DNA from: an uncultured Bacteroidota bacterium | Lineage (GTDB): Bacteria > Bacteroidota > Bacteroidia > UKL13-3 | DNA: 64,000 bases | Direction of reading: 5' to 3' | NCBI GenBank assembly: GCA_903910445.1 | Contig: CAIVZR010000048.1 | Location: 1-64,000 of the forward strand | In this document: one piece after another, positions 8,742 to 16,707 of the stretch | Layout: every line of letters begins with the position of its first letter | Position numbering within the stretch: position 1 is the stretch's first letter | Notes under the pieces: model-generated | The model's database searches: none | What the model saw: only the letters and a program-made list of their open reading frames with translations | Told to the model about the DNA's origin: nothing | Made by a program: the position numbers and the translations under genes

Positions 8742-9704
8742 TCAAATATATGTATTATAACCTAAATATGAAATATTTGATTTTTCGTTTATAGAGAATT
8801 TATTCTCACTTCGTTGCATGGTGAGTTTTAAATCGGTATGCACATGCGAAGGGAAGAAAAAATCCTGTAATAATTTCAATAATTGGTGTCCTTCACCCAA
8901 GGGTAAAAAGGAATGAAAATCCTTGGCCGTGAGTGGTCCGATATGTATTTCAAGATGCGGAATAGATAGCACAAATGAATTGCCCAATACGCTATCAAGT
9001 CCAAGTGTCATTTGATTCAATCGTTGATCATTTTCAAAATTGATTACATGGGTTCGTTGCGTGTATTTCAATACAACGCTCACTCCTAAAACCGATTGCA
9101 TTACCTTCTCCAACTTTTCAATATCACCTCTTAAATGATGCGCCAATGGCAGATAATGCATTAATAAATTAATCTGCTTAGAAGTAAGCGTATGCATTAC
9201 ACGCCATATTTGCTGAAGTAGTTTTTTGTTGGCGTTGGTGGTAAACCCTTGTATGGCCGATTTCTCGCGCTTTTCTAATAATACTTGTAAGTTGAAAAAC
9301 TCATTCTCAAAAGGAGCGAAGAACTTTCTTGCAAATCCTTCTTCCTGACGATGTTTTTTAAGTTCCTCCATCACGTCGCCTTTTTTAGCAGCGCGACTTC
9401 TTAAGGAAGGTTGGTGAAAAAGACCTTCGGGAAGGGCATCGTAAAGTCCATCACGACTCAGTTCTAGCACAATCTCCTCGGCTTCATCAGGTAATACATT
9501 TTCAGGATAACTTACCTCTTGGATATCTTTTCTAACTGGGCGAAGAAAAGCTCCTACATGATGGGTGAGAATTTCATTTTGGGAAAAGTTATTATCATGC
9601 AGTTCACCCACAACAACCTCCGCTTTGATGTCGGCGTTGAAATTGGCAATTACTTCTTTTAGTTTTTTGAACTTTTCCAAGGCAGGGTTTTTAAAAGCAA
9701 GCAA
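8742..9704 (-). CDS. tssG: Type VI secretion baseplate protein TssG (Bacteroidota type)
   Basis: A 320-residue soluble protein. The segment RDGLYDALPEGLFHQP (about residues 84-99) is the signature seen in TssG/TssF-like T6SS baseplate wedge proteins. A C-terminal part with LEIHIGPLTAKDFHSFLPLGE resembles the gp53-like region of TssG. The TssF gene that usually precedes it is absent: the next gene upstream is a metallo-hydrolase. The frame has a TAA 15 nt before the proposed TTG start at 9704 and no ATG for over 100 codons, so a non-ATG start is required. A TAAGTTTG promoter-like box overlaps that TTG, so a second TTG eight codons later is possible. Confidence 0.75.
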   Translation of the reverse strand: MLAFKNPALEKFKKLKEVIANFNADIKAEVVVGELHDNNFSQNEILTHHVGAFLRPVRKDIQEVSYPENVLPDEAEEIVLELSRDGLYDALPEGLFHQPSLRSRAAKKGDVMEELKKHRQEEGFARKFFAPFENEFFNLQVLLEKREKSAIQGFTTNANKKLLQQIWRVMHTLTSKQINLLMHYLPLAHHLRGDIEKLEKVMQSVLGVSVVLKYTQRTHVINFENDQRLNQMTLGLDSVLGNSFVLSIPHLEIHIGPLTAKDFHSFLPLGEGHQLLKLLQDFFFPSHVHTDLKLTMQRSENKFSINEKSNISYLGYNTYI

Positions 9705-9822
9705 ACTTATAAAATATTAGACAATATCACTACCTATTTTTCCTAATTTTTAGAATTTGAAACCCATAATCGATAGTGAGTAATCCCTTTTAAGATATTG
9801 TTAATTTTTTTTCTTGAATAAA

Positions 9823-10467
9823 TTATCCGCGAATAAAAGGATTGTGCATCATTTCATACCCTACACTCGTTGCTTCTCCATGGCCGCTGAAGATGGTGGT
9901 TTGAGGAGGTAAGCAGTATATTTGATTTTGAATGGTATTTAGTAGGGTTTGATGATTGCCTCCTGGTAAGTCGGTACGACCAATACTTCCCATAAATATT
10001 ACATCACCACTTAAAATAAAGTGTTCTTTAGGGTAATAAAAGCTCACATGACCCTGACTATGACCTGGGGTAAACATAATTTGGAGACTTTCATTACCGA
10101 TATCAATCGAGGTGTTTTCCTTCAATGTTTTTTGTGGAATAGGCGATTTGCTTAGGTCGATGCCCCACATGCTACTATTTTCAATGGTTTTTTCGAAAGT
10201 GAATAAATCCAATTCATGAATTTCGGGTACTAAGCCATACTTCTTAAAACAAGCCTCATTACCCATGATATGATCGATATGGGCGTGGGTATTTAAAAGC
10301 CGTATTACCTTGAATTCATTGGCTTCTATGAATTCATAAAGGGCATTGTCCTCTTCAGGATATTGATTTCCAGCATCGATGATTACCGCTTCCTTTGTGT
10401 CGGTATGGTATACTATATAGGTGTTCTCCTGAATAAAATTAAAAGTGAAACATTTGACTGCTAACAT
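9823..10467 (-). CDS. MBL-fold metallo-hydrolase (glyoxalase II family)
   Basis: A 214-residue cytosolic hydrolase of the metallo-beta-lactamase fold. The metal-binding motif NTHAHIDHIMG lies near residue 57-67, with later ligands in TPGHSQGHVSFY (about 131-142), LSGDVIF (about 150-156) and FSGHGEAT (about 192-199). The short form without the glyoxalase II C-terminal helical domain is common in Bacteroidota and often acts on thioesters or persulfides. The substrate cannot be told from sequence. It is divergent from acpP. A TATATTTG box ends 5 nt before the ATG, so the mRNA may be leaderless. Confidence 0.85.
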   Translation of the reverse strand: MLAVKCFTFNFIQENTYIVYHTDTKEAVIIDAGNQYPEEDNALYEFIEANEFKVIRLLNTHAHIDHIMGNEACFKKYGLVPEIHELDLFTFEKTIENSSMWGIDLSKSPIPQKTLKENTSIDIGNESLQIMFTPGHSQGHVSFYYPKEHFILSGDVIFMGSIGRTDLPGGNHQTLLNTIQNQIYCLPPQTTIFSGHGEATSVGYEMMHNPFIRG

Positions 10468-10472
10468 GGGGG

Positions 10473-10480
10473 CAAATATA
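10473..10480 (-). promoter_or_regulatory. -7 promoter element of the MBL hydrolase gene
   Basis: On the minus strand this reads TATATTTG, a perfect match to the Bacteroidota -7 consensus TAnnTTTG. It is followed by CCCCC and the ATG, so transcription would begin at or next to the start codon. No clear -33 TTG was found. Confidence 0.5.
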
Positions 10481-10579
10481 ATTTTTTAGGTGCAGCATTG
10501 TATTCGAATACTGAATTGCTCTGAAATTGCTATTGATAGCCGTCACAAAAAAATTTTTGTTTCTTATTTTTAAAATGCG

Positions 10580-10597
10580 GTTATTTGCACTTTAACC
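10580..10597 (+). promoter_or_regulatory. Probable acpP promoter core
   Basis: GTTATTTG (10580-10587) keeps the TTTG half of the -7 consensus. TTG at 10557-10559 lies 20 nt upstream as a possible -33 element. The 15 bases ATTTGCACTTTAACC (10583-10597) recur exactly at the rfbA promoter (60541-60555). Confidence 0.4.
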
Positions 10598-10617
10598 TTA
10601 ATAACCATTATAGAATC

Positions 10618-10854
10618 ATGTCAGACATTGCAACCAAAGTAAAAAACATTATTGTTGAAAAATTAGGCGTAGAAGAAGCTGAAGTTACTCCTGAGGCAAG
10701 TTTCACTAACGACTTAGGTGCCGATTCACTCGACACTGTTGAGTTGATTATGGAATTCGAAAAGGAATTCAACATTGCTATACCTGATGATCAGGCTGAG
10801 AAAATTGGCACCGTAGGCGATGCAATCAAATACATCGAGGGCGCTTCAAAATAA
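10618..10854 (+). CDS. acpP: Acyl carrier protein
   Basis: A 78-residue acidic protein that carries growing acyl chains in fatty acid synthesis. The phosphopantetheine attachment site is the Ser in [13 protein letters not shown] (about residue 38). Length and the ending (GDAIKYIE) are those of bacterial AcpP. The ATG at 10618 was chosen over an upstream in-frame ATG at 10585 because that one falls inside the promoter core and adds an unconserved leader. fabF follows 79 nt downstream behind a strong hairpin, and rnc follows fabF, a classic acpP-fabF-rnc order. Confidence 0.97.
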   Translation: MSDIATKVKNIIVEKLGVEEAEVTPEASFTNDLGADSLDTVELIMEFEKEFNIAIPDDQAEKIGTVGDAIKYIEGASK

Positions 10855-10874
10855 TTTTTTTCAAACAAAACTCA

Positions 10875-10920
10875 CCTTCCTATCCCTTCCATTTTAAATG
10901 GAGGGGGAGGTTAAGGAAGG
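10875..10920 (+). repeat. Imperfect palindrome between acpP and fabF
   Basis: CCTTCCT (10875-10881) pairs with AGGAAGG (10914-10920). Inside, TCCATTT and AAATGGA form a second perfect stem around a single T, with pyrimidine- and purine-rich stretches between. The element fits a dispersed intergenic palindrome and may also attenuate or process the acpP-fabF mRNA. There is no T-run, so it is not a plain terminator. Confidence 0.65.
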
Positions 10921-10933
10921 AAATTCTAACATT

Positions 10934-12187
10934 ATGGAGCTCAAAAGAGTAGTAGTAACTGGTTTAGGCGCACTAACCCCCATCGGTAATACCGTGGAAG
11001 AATACTGGTCAAATCTAGAAAAAGGTGTGAGTGGTGTTGCTCCTATTACTCATTTCGATTGCTCGAAATTCAAAACCCGCTTTGCTGGTGAGGTGAAGAA
11101 TTTTGATATTTTAAAATATATGGAGAAAAAGGATGCGCGAAAGCTCGACCTCTTTTCTCAATATGCCGTAGCCTGTGCCGATGATGCTGTGCTTGATGCT
11201 GGAATTGAAGCTGCAGGAATTAATAAAGACCGTATCGGTGTGATTTGGGGTACCGGTATCGGTGGACTCGCCACCTTCTTTAGAGAAGTGATGGAGTTTG
11301 CTAAAGGTGATGGAACACCTCGTTTCAATCCATTTTTTATTCCCATGATGATCGGTGATATTTCTGCCGGTCATATTTCTATGCGTCACGGTTTCCGTGG
11401 CCCCAATTATGTAACAACTTCTGCATGTGCTTCTAGCAATAATGCCCTAATCGATGCATTCACCTATATCCGTTTAGGAAAGGCTGATGTAATGATTTCA
11501 GGGGGTAGCGAAGCGGCCGTTAATGAGCCTTCTGTAGGTGGATTTAATGCCATGAAAGCCTTGTCGGAACGCAACGATAGCCCCGAAACAGCTTCTCGTC
11601 CATTTGACTTACAAAGAGATGGTTTTGTTATCGGCGAAGGTGGCGGTGCCCTGGTTCTGGAAGAACTTGAACACGCCAAAGCTCGCGGTGCAAAAATTTA
11701 TGCAGAACTCGCAGGCTCAGGAATGAGCGCCGATGCGTATCACTTGACTGCCCCGCATCCTGATGGTTTGGGCGTAGTATTGGTTCTCAATGAAGCATTG
11801 CGCGATGCAGGAATTACACCAGCAGATATCGATTATATCAATGTTCACGGTACTTCAACCCCTTTAGGAGATATCGCCGAATTGAAAGCAATCACCAAAG
11901 TTTTTGGTGATCAAGTGTATAACTTAAATATTAGTAGTACCAAGTCGATGACGGGCCATCTATTAGGTGGAGCAGGGGCTGTTGAAGCCATCGCATCTGT
12001 TTTGGCGGTTTATAAAAATATTATTCCCCCAACCATCAATCATTTCACCGACGACCCAAATATTGACCCTCGTCTTAATCTTACATTTAATAAAGCACAG
12101 TATCGTAATGTTAACTATGCTATTAGTAATTGCTTTGGGTTTGGAGGTCATAATGCTACTGTGATATTTAAAAAATACACCGATTAA
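10934..12187 (+). CDS. fabF: 3-oxoacyl-ACP synthase II
   Basis: A 417-residue condensing enzyme that extends acyl-ACP with malonyl-ACP in fatty acid elongation. The catalytic triad is visible: Cys in TTSACASSNNA (about residue 165), His in NVHGTSTPLGD (about 305) and His in SMTGHLLGGAGAVEA (about 342). The end NCFGFGGHNATVIF is typical of KAS II. The ATG at 10934 gives the conserved beginning MELKRVVVTGLG; an upstream start would read through the hairpin. It lies between acpP and rnc as in many bacteria. Confidence 0.97.
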   Translation: MELKRVVVTGLGALTPIGNTVEEYWSNLEKGVSGVAPITHFDCSKFKTRFAGEVKNFDILKYMEKKDARKLDLFSQYAVACADDAVLDAGIEAAGINKDRIGVIWGTGIGGLATFFREVMEFAKGDGTPRFNPFFIPMMIGDISAGHISMRHGFRGPNYVTTSACASSNNALIDAFTYIRLGKADVMISGGSEAAVNEPSVGGFNAMKALSERNDSPETASRPFDLQRDGFVIGEGGGALVLEELEHAKARGAKIYAELAGSGMSADAYHLTAPHPDGLGVVLVLNEALRDAGITPADIDYINVHGTSTPLGDIAELKAITKVFGDQVYNLNISSTKSMTGHLLGGAGAVEAIASVLAVYKNIIPPTINHFTDDPNIDPRLNLTFNKAQYRNVNYAISNCFGFGGHNATVIFKKYTD

Positions 12188-12197
12188 AAAATCCCCT

Positions 12198-12205
12198 TAT
12201 TTTTG
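12198..12205 (+). promoter_or_regulatory. -7-like element before rnc
   Basis: TATTTTTG matches TAnnTTTG and ends 6 nt before the rnc ATG, 10 nt after the fabF stop. If used, it gives rnc its own near-leaderless transcript in addition to read-through from fabF. Confidence 0.35.
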
Positions 12206-12211
12206 TTTCGT

Positions 12212-12943
12212 ATGATAAAGTACCTCTTATCTATTTTATCAAATACGGAAAAGGAACTTCGAAAAGAAATTTATCGAATCACAGGAGTACGCCCAATAAA
12301 TCTTAAATTATACCAACAAGCATTTCGGCATTCATCCGCCTCAACAAAAATTGAAGGCACCAAAATTAAAAACAGTAACGAGCGCCTGGAATATCTTGGC
12401 GATGCCATCCTGAATGCCGTTGTAGCCCAATTACTTTTTCTGAAATTCCCATTTAAAGACGAGGGTTTCCTCACCCAATTGAGAAGCAAAATTGTGAGTA
12501 GAGAACAACTCAACAATATTGCAAAAAAAACGGGAATCACAGAACTCGTCGACATAGATAAAAAAATGGGCCATAACCGCTCTCGACTCAAAAGCATGCC
12601 TGGCAATACTTTGGAAGCTTTCTTAGGTGCTCTCTTCTTAGATAAAGGCTATAATACCACAGAGAAATACATCTCACAAAAATTATTGGCTGTTTATCTC
12701 GATATTGATGCTCTGGTGCATACAGAAACTAATTTCAAGAGCAAGATTATTAATTGGTGTCAGAAAGAAGGCAAGACCATTGTATTTGAAAATATCGATA
12801 CCCTTGTTGGGCAACACAATCAAAAGCAATTTAAGATTCAAGTAATAATCGATGAGCAATCGTACGGTATTGGCTTGGATTATAACAAGCGAAAAGCCGA
12901 ACAAGAGGCTGCCGAGAAATCGTGTGAAATGCTGAAACTATAG
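12212..12943 (+). CDS. rnc: Ribonuclease III
   Basis: A 243-residue double-strand-specific endonuclease for rRNA and mRNA processing. The signature NERLEYLGDAILN (about residues 57-69) holds the acidic catalytic residues; a second acidic cluster follows in NTLEAFLGALFLD (about 128-140). The C-terminal 70 residues form the dsRNA-binding domain ending in KRKAEQEAAEKSCEML. The ATG at 12212 was chosen rather than a TTG three codons earlier that overlaps the promoter box. It converges on the subtilase gene with a 10-nt gap. Confidence 0.95.
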   Translation: MIKYLLSILSNTEKELRKEIYRITGVRPINLKLYQQAFRHSSASTKIEGTKIKNSNERLEYLGDAILNAVVAQLLFLKFPFKDEGFLTQLRSKIVSREQLNNIAKKTGITELVDIDKKMGHNRSRLKSMPGNTLEAFLGALFLDKGYNTTEKYISQKLLAVYLDIDALVHTETNFKSKIINWCQKEGKTIVFENIDTLVGQHNQKQFKIQVIIDEQSYGIGLDYNKRKAEQEAAEKSCEMLKL

Positions 12944-12953
12944 TGGTTTAAGC

Positions 12954-14579
12954 CTATTGCTTTCCTGCTTTCATGGTGGTAGCCAACTTCACCGCATTGT
13001 ATACATTCACAATACCTCCACTTTTACAAAGTTTCTTATAGGTGGTTTTCGATGGCTTCAATTCTTTTCCTTTTTCATCCGCCTTCTCTTGCGCGTCGTC
13101 ATCCATAGGTTTCACTACTTTTCCAGGTACTTTGGTAACTGTACTCAATAAAATTACTTTTACTTGCTCGGCAGTGAGGTCGGGGAAATAAGCGCGTAGC
13201 AAGGCAGCACAACCGGCTACAACTGGCGATGCCATACTTGTTCCTTGCATTGATTGATACGTATTATCAGGGGTGGTTGAATAAATTTCAGTTCCTGGTG
13301 CAAATAAATCTACAGCCTTCTTTCCATAATTACTAAATGGTGCAGGTTGCATATTGGGCTGTGAAGCACCTACCTCAATCCACGCTTTGGCTTGTCCGCT
13401 ATGATCGGCATAATCGCGGGTAGGGAAATGTTGTTTACCTTTTAAATTATAGCCTTCGTTACCAGCTGCATGTACAATCAATACATCGCGGTTCATGGCG
13501 TATTTCACGGCTTCATCTACGGCTGCCTTATTGGTTCCATAGTATTTTCCGAAACTCATATTGATGATTTTTGCACCATTATCAACGGCATATCTTATTG
13601 CGTTGGCAACATCCTTATCACGCTCATCGCCATTGGGCACACATCGAACCACCATTATTTTAATATGATTGCAAATGCCATCCATCCCTAAACTATTATC
13701 TCTCACGGCACCAATGATACCGGCAACGTGGGTGCCATGTGAGGCATCAGGTCCTTTTACTTCATTATTGCCATACTTACGCTCGTTGATATTGGCATAA
13801 TCATCACCAACTAAACTTGCTCGCGGGTCGTAATCAATATTTAATTGATACTTATATTCAGCTTCAAAATGCTCAAGTGCACCTTTCAACTCTTCATCGA
13901 AATTGATATCTTCTAGCTTTCCTCCATTAGCAATAATATTATGGAAGATATTCAATGCCAATGCGGTTTTGGTGTCCTCCGATTTGTAACCAGCAATATC
14001 GTCGTTCGAAATTTTATCTTTTCCTAATTCTTTTTGTAAGGCATGTAATGACTCTAAAAAATTATGATAGGTTTCATAATTAGCTTTTGCCTTTTCATAT
14101 TTCGAAGTAAACTCAGCTCTTAATTTTACGTATTGTTTGTACTCGGCTTTCTTCTCCGATGGCACTGCTGAAGGATCTATCCCTGCATACTTCTTTTTAA
14201 AGTCGCGATACATTCGGGTTAGTTCCATATTATCATATTCAACCGTTCCATTGGCACCACCAATAAAATCCCAGCCATTAATATCATCGATATATCCATT
14301 CTCATCATCATCAATACCATTGCCTGGAATTTCACGTGAATTCACCCACATATTATCTTTCAAATCTTCATGCAAAGGGTCGGTTCCACCATCAATTACA
14401 GCCACAATTACATCTTGGGCTTTGCGGTCTTTCAAAAGTTCCTTAATGGCTTTGTCGGCACTCACACCAGCCACTCCATCTTTAGAATAATCGAGATTAA
14501 ACCAACGGTCGGGGGCCTTTTGAGCAACGGTTGAGACAAGCAAACATAGAGATAGTACGAGGCTAAGAATGAATTTCAT
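12954..14579 (-). CDS. Secreted S8 family serine peptidase (subtilase)
   Basis: A 541-residue exported subtilisin-like protease. It has a signal peptide (residues 1-19, ending STVAQ). The catalytic Asp is in VAVIDGGTD (about 62), His in SHGTHVAGIIGA (about 283), the oxyanion region in HAAGNEGYN and Ser in GTSMASPVVAG (about 447). An acidic DDDENGYIDD segment after the Asp is likely calcium binding. About 150 residues of charged, helical sequence are inserted between the Asp and His motifs, a known feature of a Bacteroidota subtilase group. No T9SS sorting domain is present at the C-terminus, so it should be periplasmic. Substrate unknown. Confidence 0.92.
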   Translation of the reverse strand: MKFILSLVLSLCLLVSTVAQKAPDRWFNLDYSKDGVAGVSADKAIKELLKDRKAQDVIVAVIDGGTDPLHEDLKDNMWVNSREIPGNGIDDDENGYIDDINGWDFIGGANGTVEYDNMELTRMYRDFKKKYAGIDPSAVPSEKKAEYKQYVKLRAEFTSKYEKAKANYETYHNFLESLHALQKELGKDKISNDDIAGYKSEDTKTALALNIFHNIIANGGKLEDINFDEELKGALEHFEAEYKYQLNIDYDPRASLVGDDYANINERKYGNNEVKGPDASHGTHVAGIIGAVRDNSLGMDGICNHIKIMVVRCVPNGDERDKDVANAIRYAVDNGAKIINMSFGKYYGTNKAAVDEAVKYAMNRDVLIVHAAGNEGYNLKGKQHFPTRDYADHSGQAKAWIEVGASQPNMQPAPFSNYGKKAVDLFAPGTEIYSTTPDNTYQSMQGTSMASPVVAGCAALLRAYFPDLTAEQVKVILLSTVTKVPGKVVKPMDDDAQEKADEKGKELKPSKTTYKKLCKSGGIVNVYNAVKLATTMKAGKQ

Positions 14580-14660
14580 TTTAAAAAATTATTGGGGTTA
14601 AAAAATCGATGTAAATTTATGCTTTTTATAGCACTCCTTTCGGGGGATTTTATAATATCG

Positions 14661-15224
14661 TTAGTCGATATCGGTGACTCCGCCACTTACAATAAACGAC
14701 ATGGTTTGTGTGGCATTTTTTTCAACGAGGCGCACTTTCTCCTTCTTCACAATCAATAAATCGCCCATCATACCGTAGCTTTTAGGGCAATATACACTCA
14801 TATAATCGGGCATATCGAAACGCGAAAGTTCTTTCTGTGTTACGAACCCAAGTTTGTAAACGCCTTCATGTAATTCAATCATCACAGGCTCGGTAAATTT
14901 ACGTTTCTCACCTACAAAGGCTTCCATAAAATCTTTGATGAGATTGTAAATATATTTTACACCAGGAGTGCGTTCCAATAGGTCGTTAATAAACTCTAGG
15001 ATTGTTTGACCAAAGAGCAGATTCCCTAAATAACCAATGGCTGTAACAGATGTAATGATTACTACAAACCCAAGACCATAGTCCAATGGAATGATATCAT
15101 CAATGGTATGAAATATTTTTAGAATAATATAAAACGACAACCCAACTGGGAGTACAAAGAGCAGCCCCCGTAAGAAATAGGTTAACAGTCGGCGGGCTAT
15201 CCTGCGGTAGTTAAATGAACTCAT
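14661..15224 (-). CDS. DUF502 family membrane protein
   Basis: A 187-residue protein with two transmembrane helices near the N-terminus (about 14-36 and 47-70), the motif ERTPGVKYIYNLIKDFMEAF and a soluble beta-rich C-terminal part. These are hallmarks of the DUF502 family, whose function is not established. It starts 9 nt after purD stops, so both are likely cotranscribed from the purD promoter. Confidence 0.88.
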   Translation of the reverse strand: MSSFNYRRIARRLLTYFLRGLLFVLPVGLSFYIILKIFHTIDDIIPLDYGLGFVVIITSVTAIGYLGNLLFGQTILEFINDLLERTPGVKYIYNLIKDFMEAFVGEKRKFTEPVMIELHEGVYKLGFVTQKELSRFDMPDYMSVYCPKSYGMMGDLLIVKKEKVRLVEKNATQTMSFIVSGGVTDID

Positions 15225-15233
15225 GATGATATG

Positions 15234-16511
15234 TTATGAAATTAAGTCGTTGCCAATATCGTTGCGAAAATATTTTCCTTCATATTGTATTTTTTCGGCA
15301 GCAGCCTTCGATTGCGCGGCCGCTTCTTCAATTGTATTCGCAAGCGATGTGATTGCAAGTACACGACCACCATTGGTTACCACATCTTGATTATGAATTG
15401 TGGTACCTGCATGAAATACTTGACTACCTTGTATCTTGTCAAACCCCGTTATTACTTTTCCTTTTAAATAATCTTCTGGATAACCACCCGATACTAAGAA
15501 TACTGTCACCGCCGTTTCTTCAGCAATCTCTATCGATAGTTCGTTTACAGTAGTATTTGCAACTGCTTGAAACACTTTTACAATATCAGTTTTTAATCGA
15601 GGAACGATCACTTCAGTTTCCGGGTCGCCCAATCGGCAATTGAATTCAATAACATACGGATCTCCATTCATATTCATCAATCCCACAAATAAAAAGCCTT
15701 TATAGGTAATTCCTTGCTGATTGAGTCCATGAAGTAACGGACCTACAACACGGTTTTCTACTTTCTTTAAAAATGCAGCATCGGCAAATGGAACCGGACT
15801 TACAGCCCCCATCCCTCCGGTATTTAAACCCATATCGCCAACTCCAATTCGTTTGTAATCTTTCGCACTTGGAAGTAATTTATAAGAGGTGCCATCGGTA
15901 ACTACAAATACCGATAACTCTATCCCTTGTAAAAATTCTTCAATTACTACTTTGGCACCTGCATCACCAAACTTGTTATCTTGCAGCATCGCCGAAAACT
16001 CATATATTGCTTCTTCTATGGTTGCACAAATGAGTACGCCCTTGCCTGCAGCAAGTCCGTCGGCCTTCAATACGATGGGTACCGAATGTGTTTTTAAATA
16101 GTCAATACCCGCATCAAAATTAGCCTTGGTGAAAGTGGCATATTTCGCAGTAGGGATATGGCATTCTTCCATTATCTTTTTGCTGAAATCCTTACTGCCT
16201 TCGAGTTGTGCTGCTACCTTGTTGGGGCCAATGATCGGAATCTGACTAAGTAAACTATCATCTAGAAAATAATCTACAATCCCTTTAACTAAAGGTGTTT
16301 CTGGCCCCACTACTACCATCTCAATAGCATATTCAATACAGGCACTCTTGATTGCTTCAAAATCCGAATCGCCAAAATTAAGATTTATTGCAATGCCTTG
16401 TGTACCCGCATTTCCAGGGGCTACATATAATTTACTGCATAGGGCCGATTGTTTTATTTTCCATGCTATGGCATGTTCTCTGCCCCCGCTTCCCAACAAC
16501 AAAATATTCAT
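15234..16511 (-). CDS. purD: Phosphoribosylamine-glycine ligase
   Basis: A 425-residue ATP-grasp enzyme that joins glycine to phosphoribosylamine, the second step of purine synthesis. The N-terminal motif MNILLLGSGGREHAIAWK, the central signature VLKADGLAAGKGV (about 149-161) and MNMNGDPYVIEFNCRLGDPE (about 279-298) are all present. Length is that of the family. A TATCTTTG box sits 5 nt upstream of the ATG. DUF502 is the downstream partner. Confidence 0.97.
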   Translation of the reverse strand: MNILLLGSGGREHAIAWKIKQSALCSKLYVAPGNAGTQGIAINLNFGDSDFEAIKSACIEYAIEMVVVGPETPLVKGIVDYFLDDSLLSQIPIIGPNKVAAQLEGSKDFSKKIMEECHIPTAKYATFTKANFDAGIDYLKTHSVPIVLKADGLAAGKGVLICATIEEAIYEFSAMLQDNKFGDAGAKVVIEEFLQGIELSVFVVTDGTSYKLLPSAKDYKRIGVGDMGLNTGGMGAVSPVPFADAAFLKKVENRVVGPLLHGLNQQGITYKGFLFVGLMNMNGDPYVIEFNCRLGDPETEVIVPRLKTDIVKVFQAVANTTVNELSIEIAEETAVTVFLVSGGYPEDYLKGKVITGFDKIQGSQVFHAGTTIHNQDVVTNGGRVLAITSLANTIEEAAAQSKAAAEKIQYEGKYFRNDIGNDLIS

Positions 16512-16516
16512 GGCGG

Positions 16517-16524
16517 CAAAGATA
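16517..16524 (-). promoter_or_regulatory. -7 promoter element of purD
   Basis: Minus-strand TATCTTTG, then CCGCC and the purD ATG. The arrangement is the same as at the MBL hydrolase gene (box, five bases, ATG) and predicts a leaderless mRNA. No -33 TTG is evident. Confidence 0.5.
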
Positions 16525-16680
16525 CAAAATGTGAAGTTGTGGAAGGGTGGTTTAGTCCAAATTGAAGGGGAAGCGAAGCCTTAAATCAAACACTAGCCAA
16601 TAGATTTACATTGAATCAAGAGGGCTTCTTTTTAAATATTAGCACCAAAACCAACCTGTCACTTTATTCGATATTACCCC

Positions 16681-16688
16681 TATCTTTG
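16681..16688 (+). promoter_or_regulatory. -7 promoter element of the tolC-type gene
   Basis: TATCTTTG matches TAnnTTTG 19 nt before the ATG at 16708. The upstream TTG is not clear. Confidence 0.45.
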
Positions 16689-16707
16689 CAAACCAAAATT
16701 ATTGAGC

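Noticed and set aside
1-9704. Extracellular contractile injection system (eCIS) instead of T6SS
   Set aside because: TssN and TssO membrane proteins and the TssK pattern point to a membrane-anchored T6SS; no afp-like genes are present.
12954-14579. The subtilase as a T9SS effector
   Set aside because: No sorting domain is present at its C-terminus; it ends with KLATTMKAGKQ.
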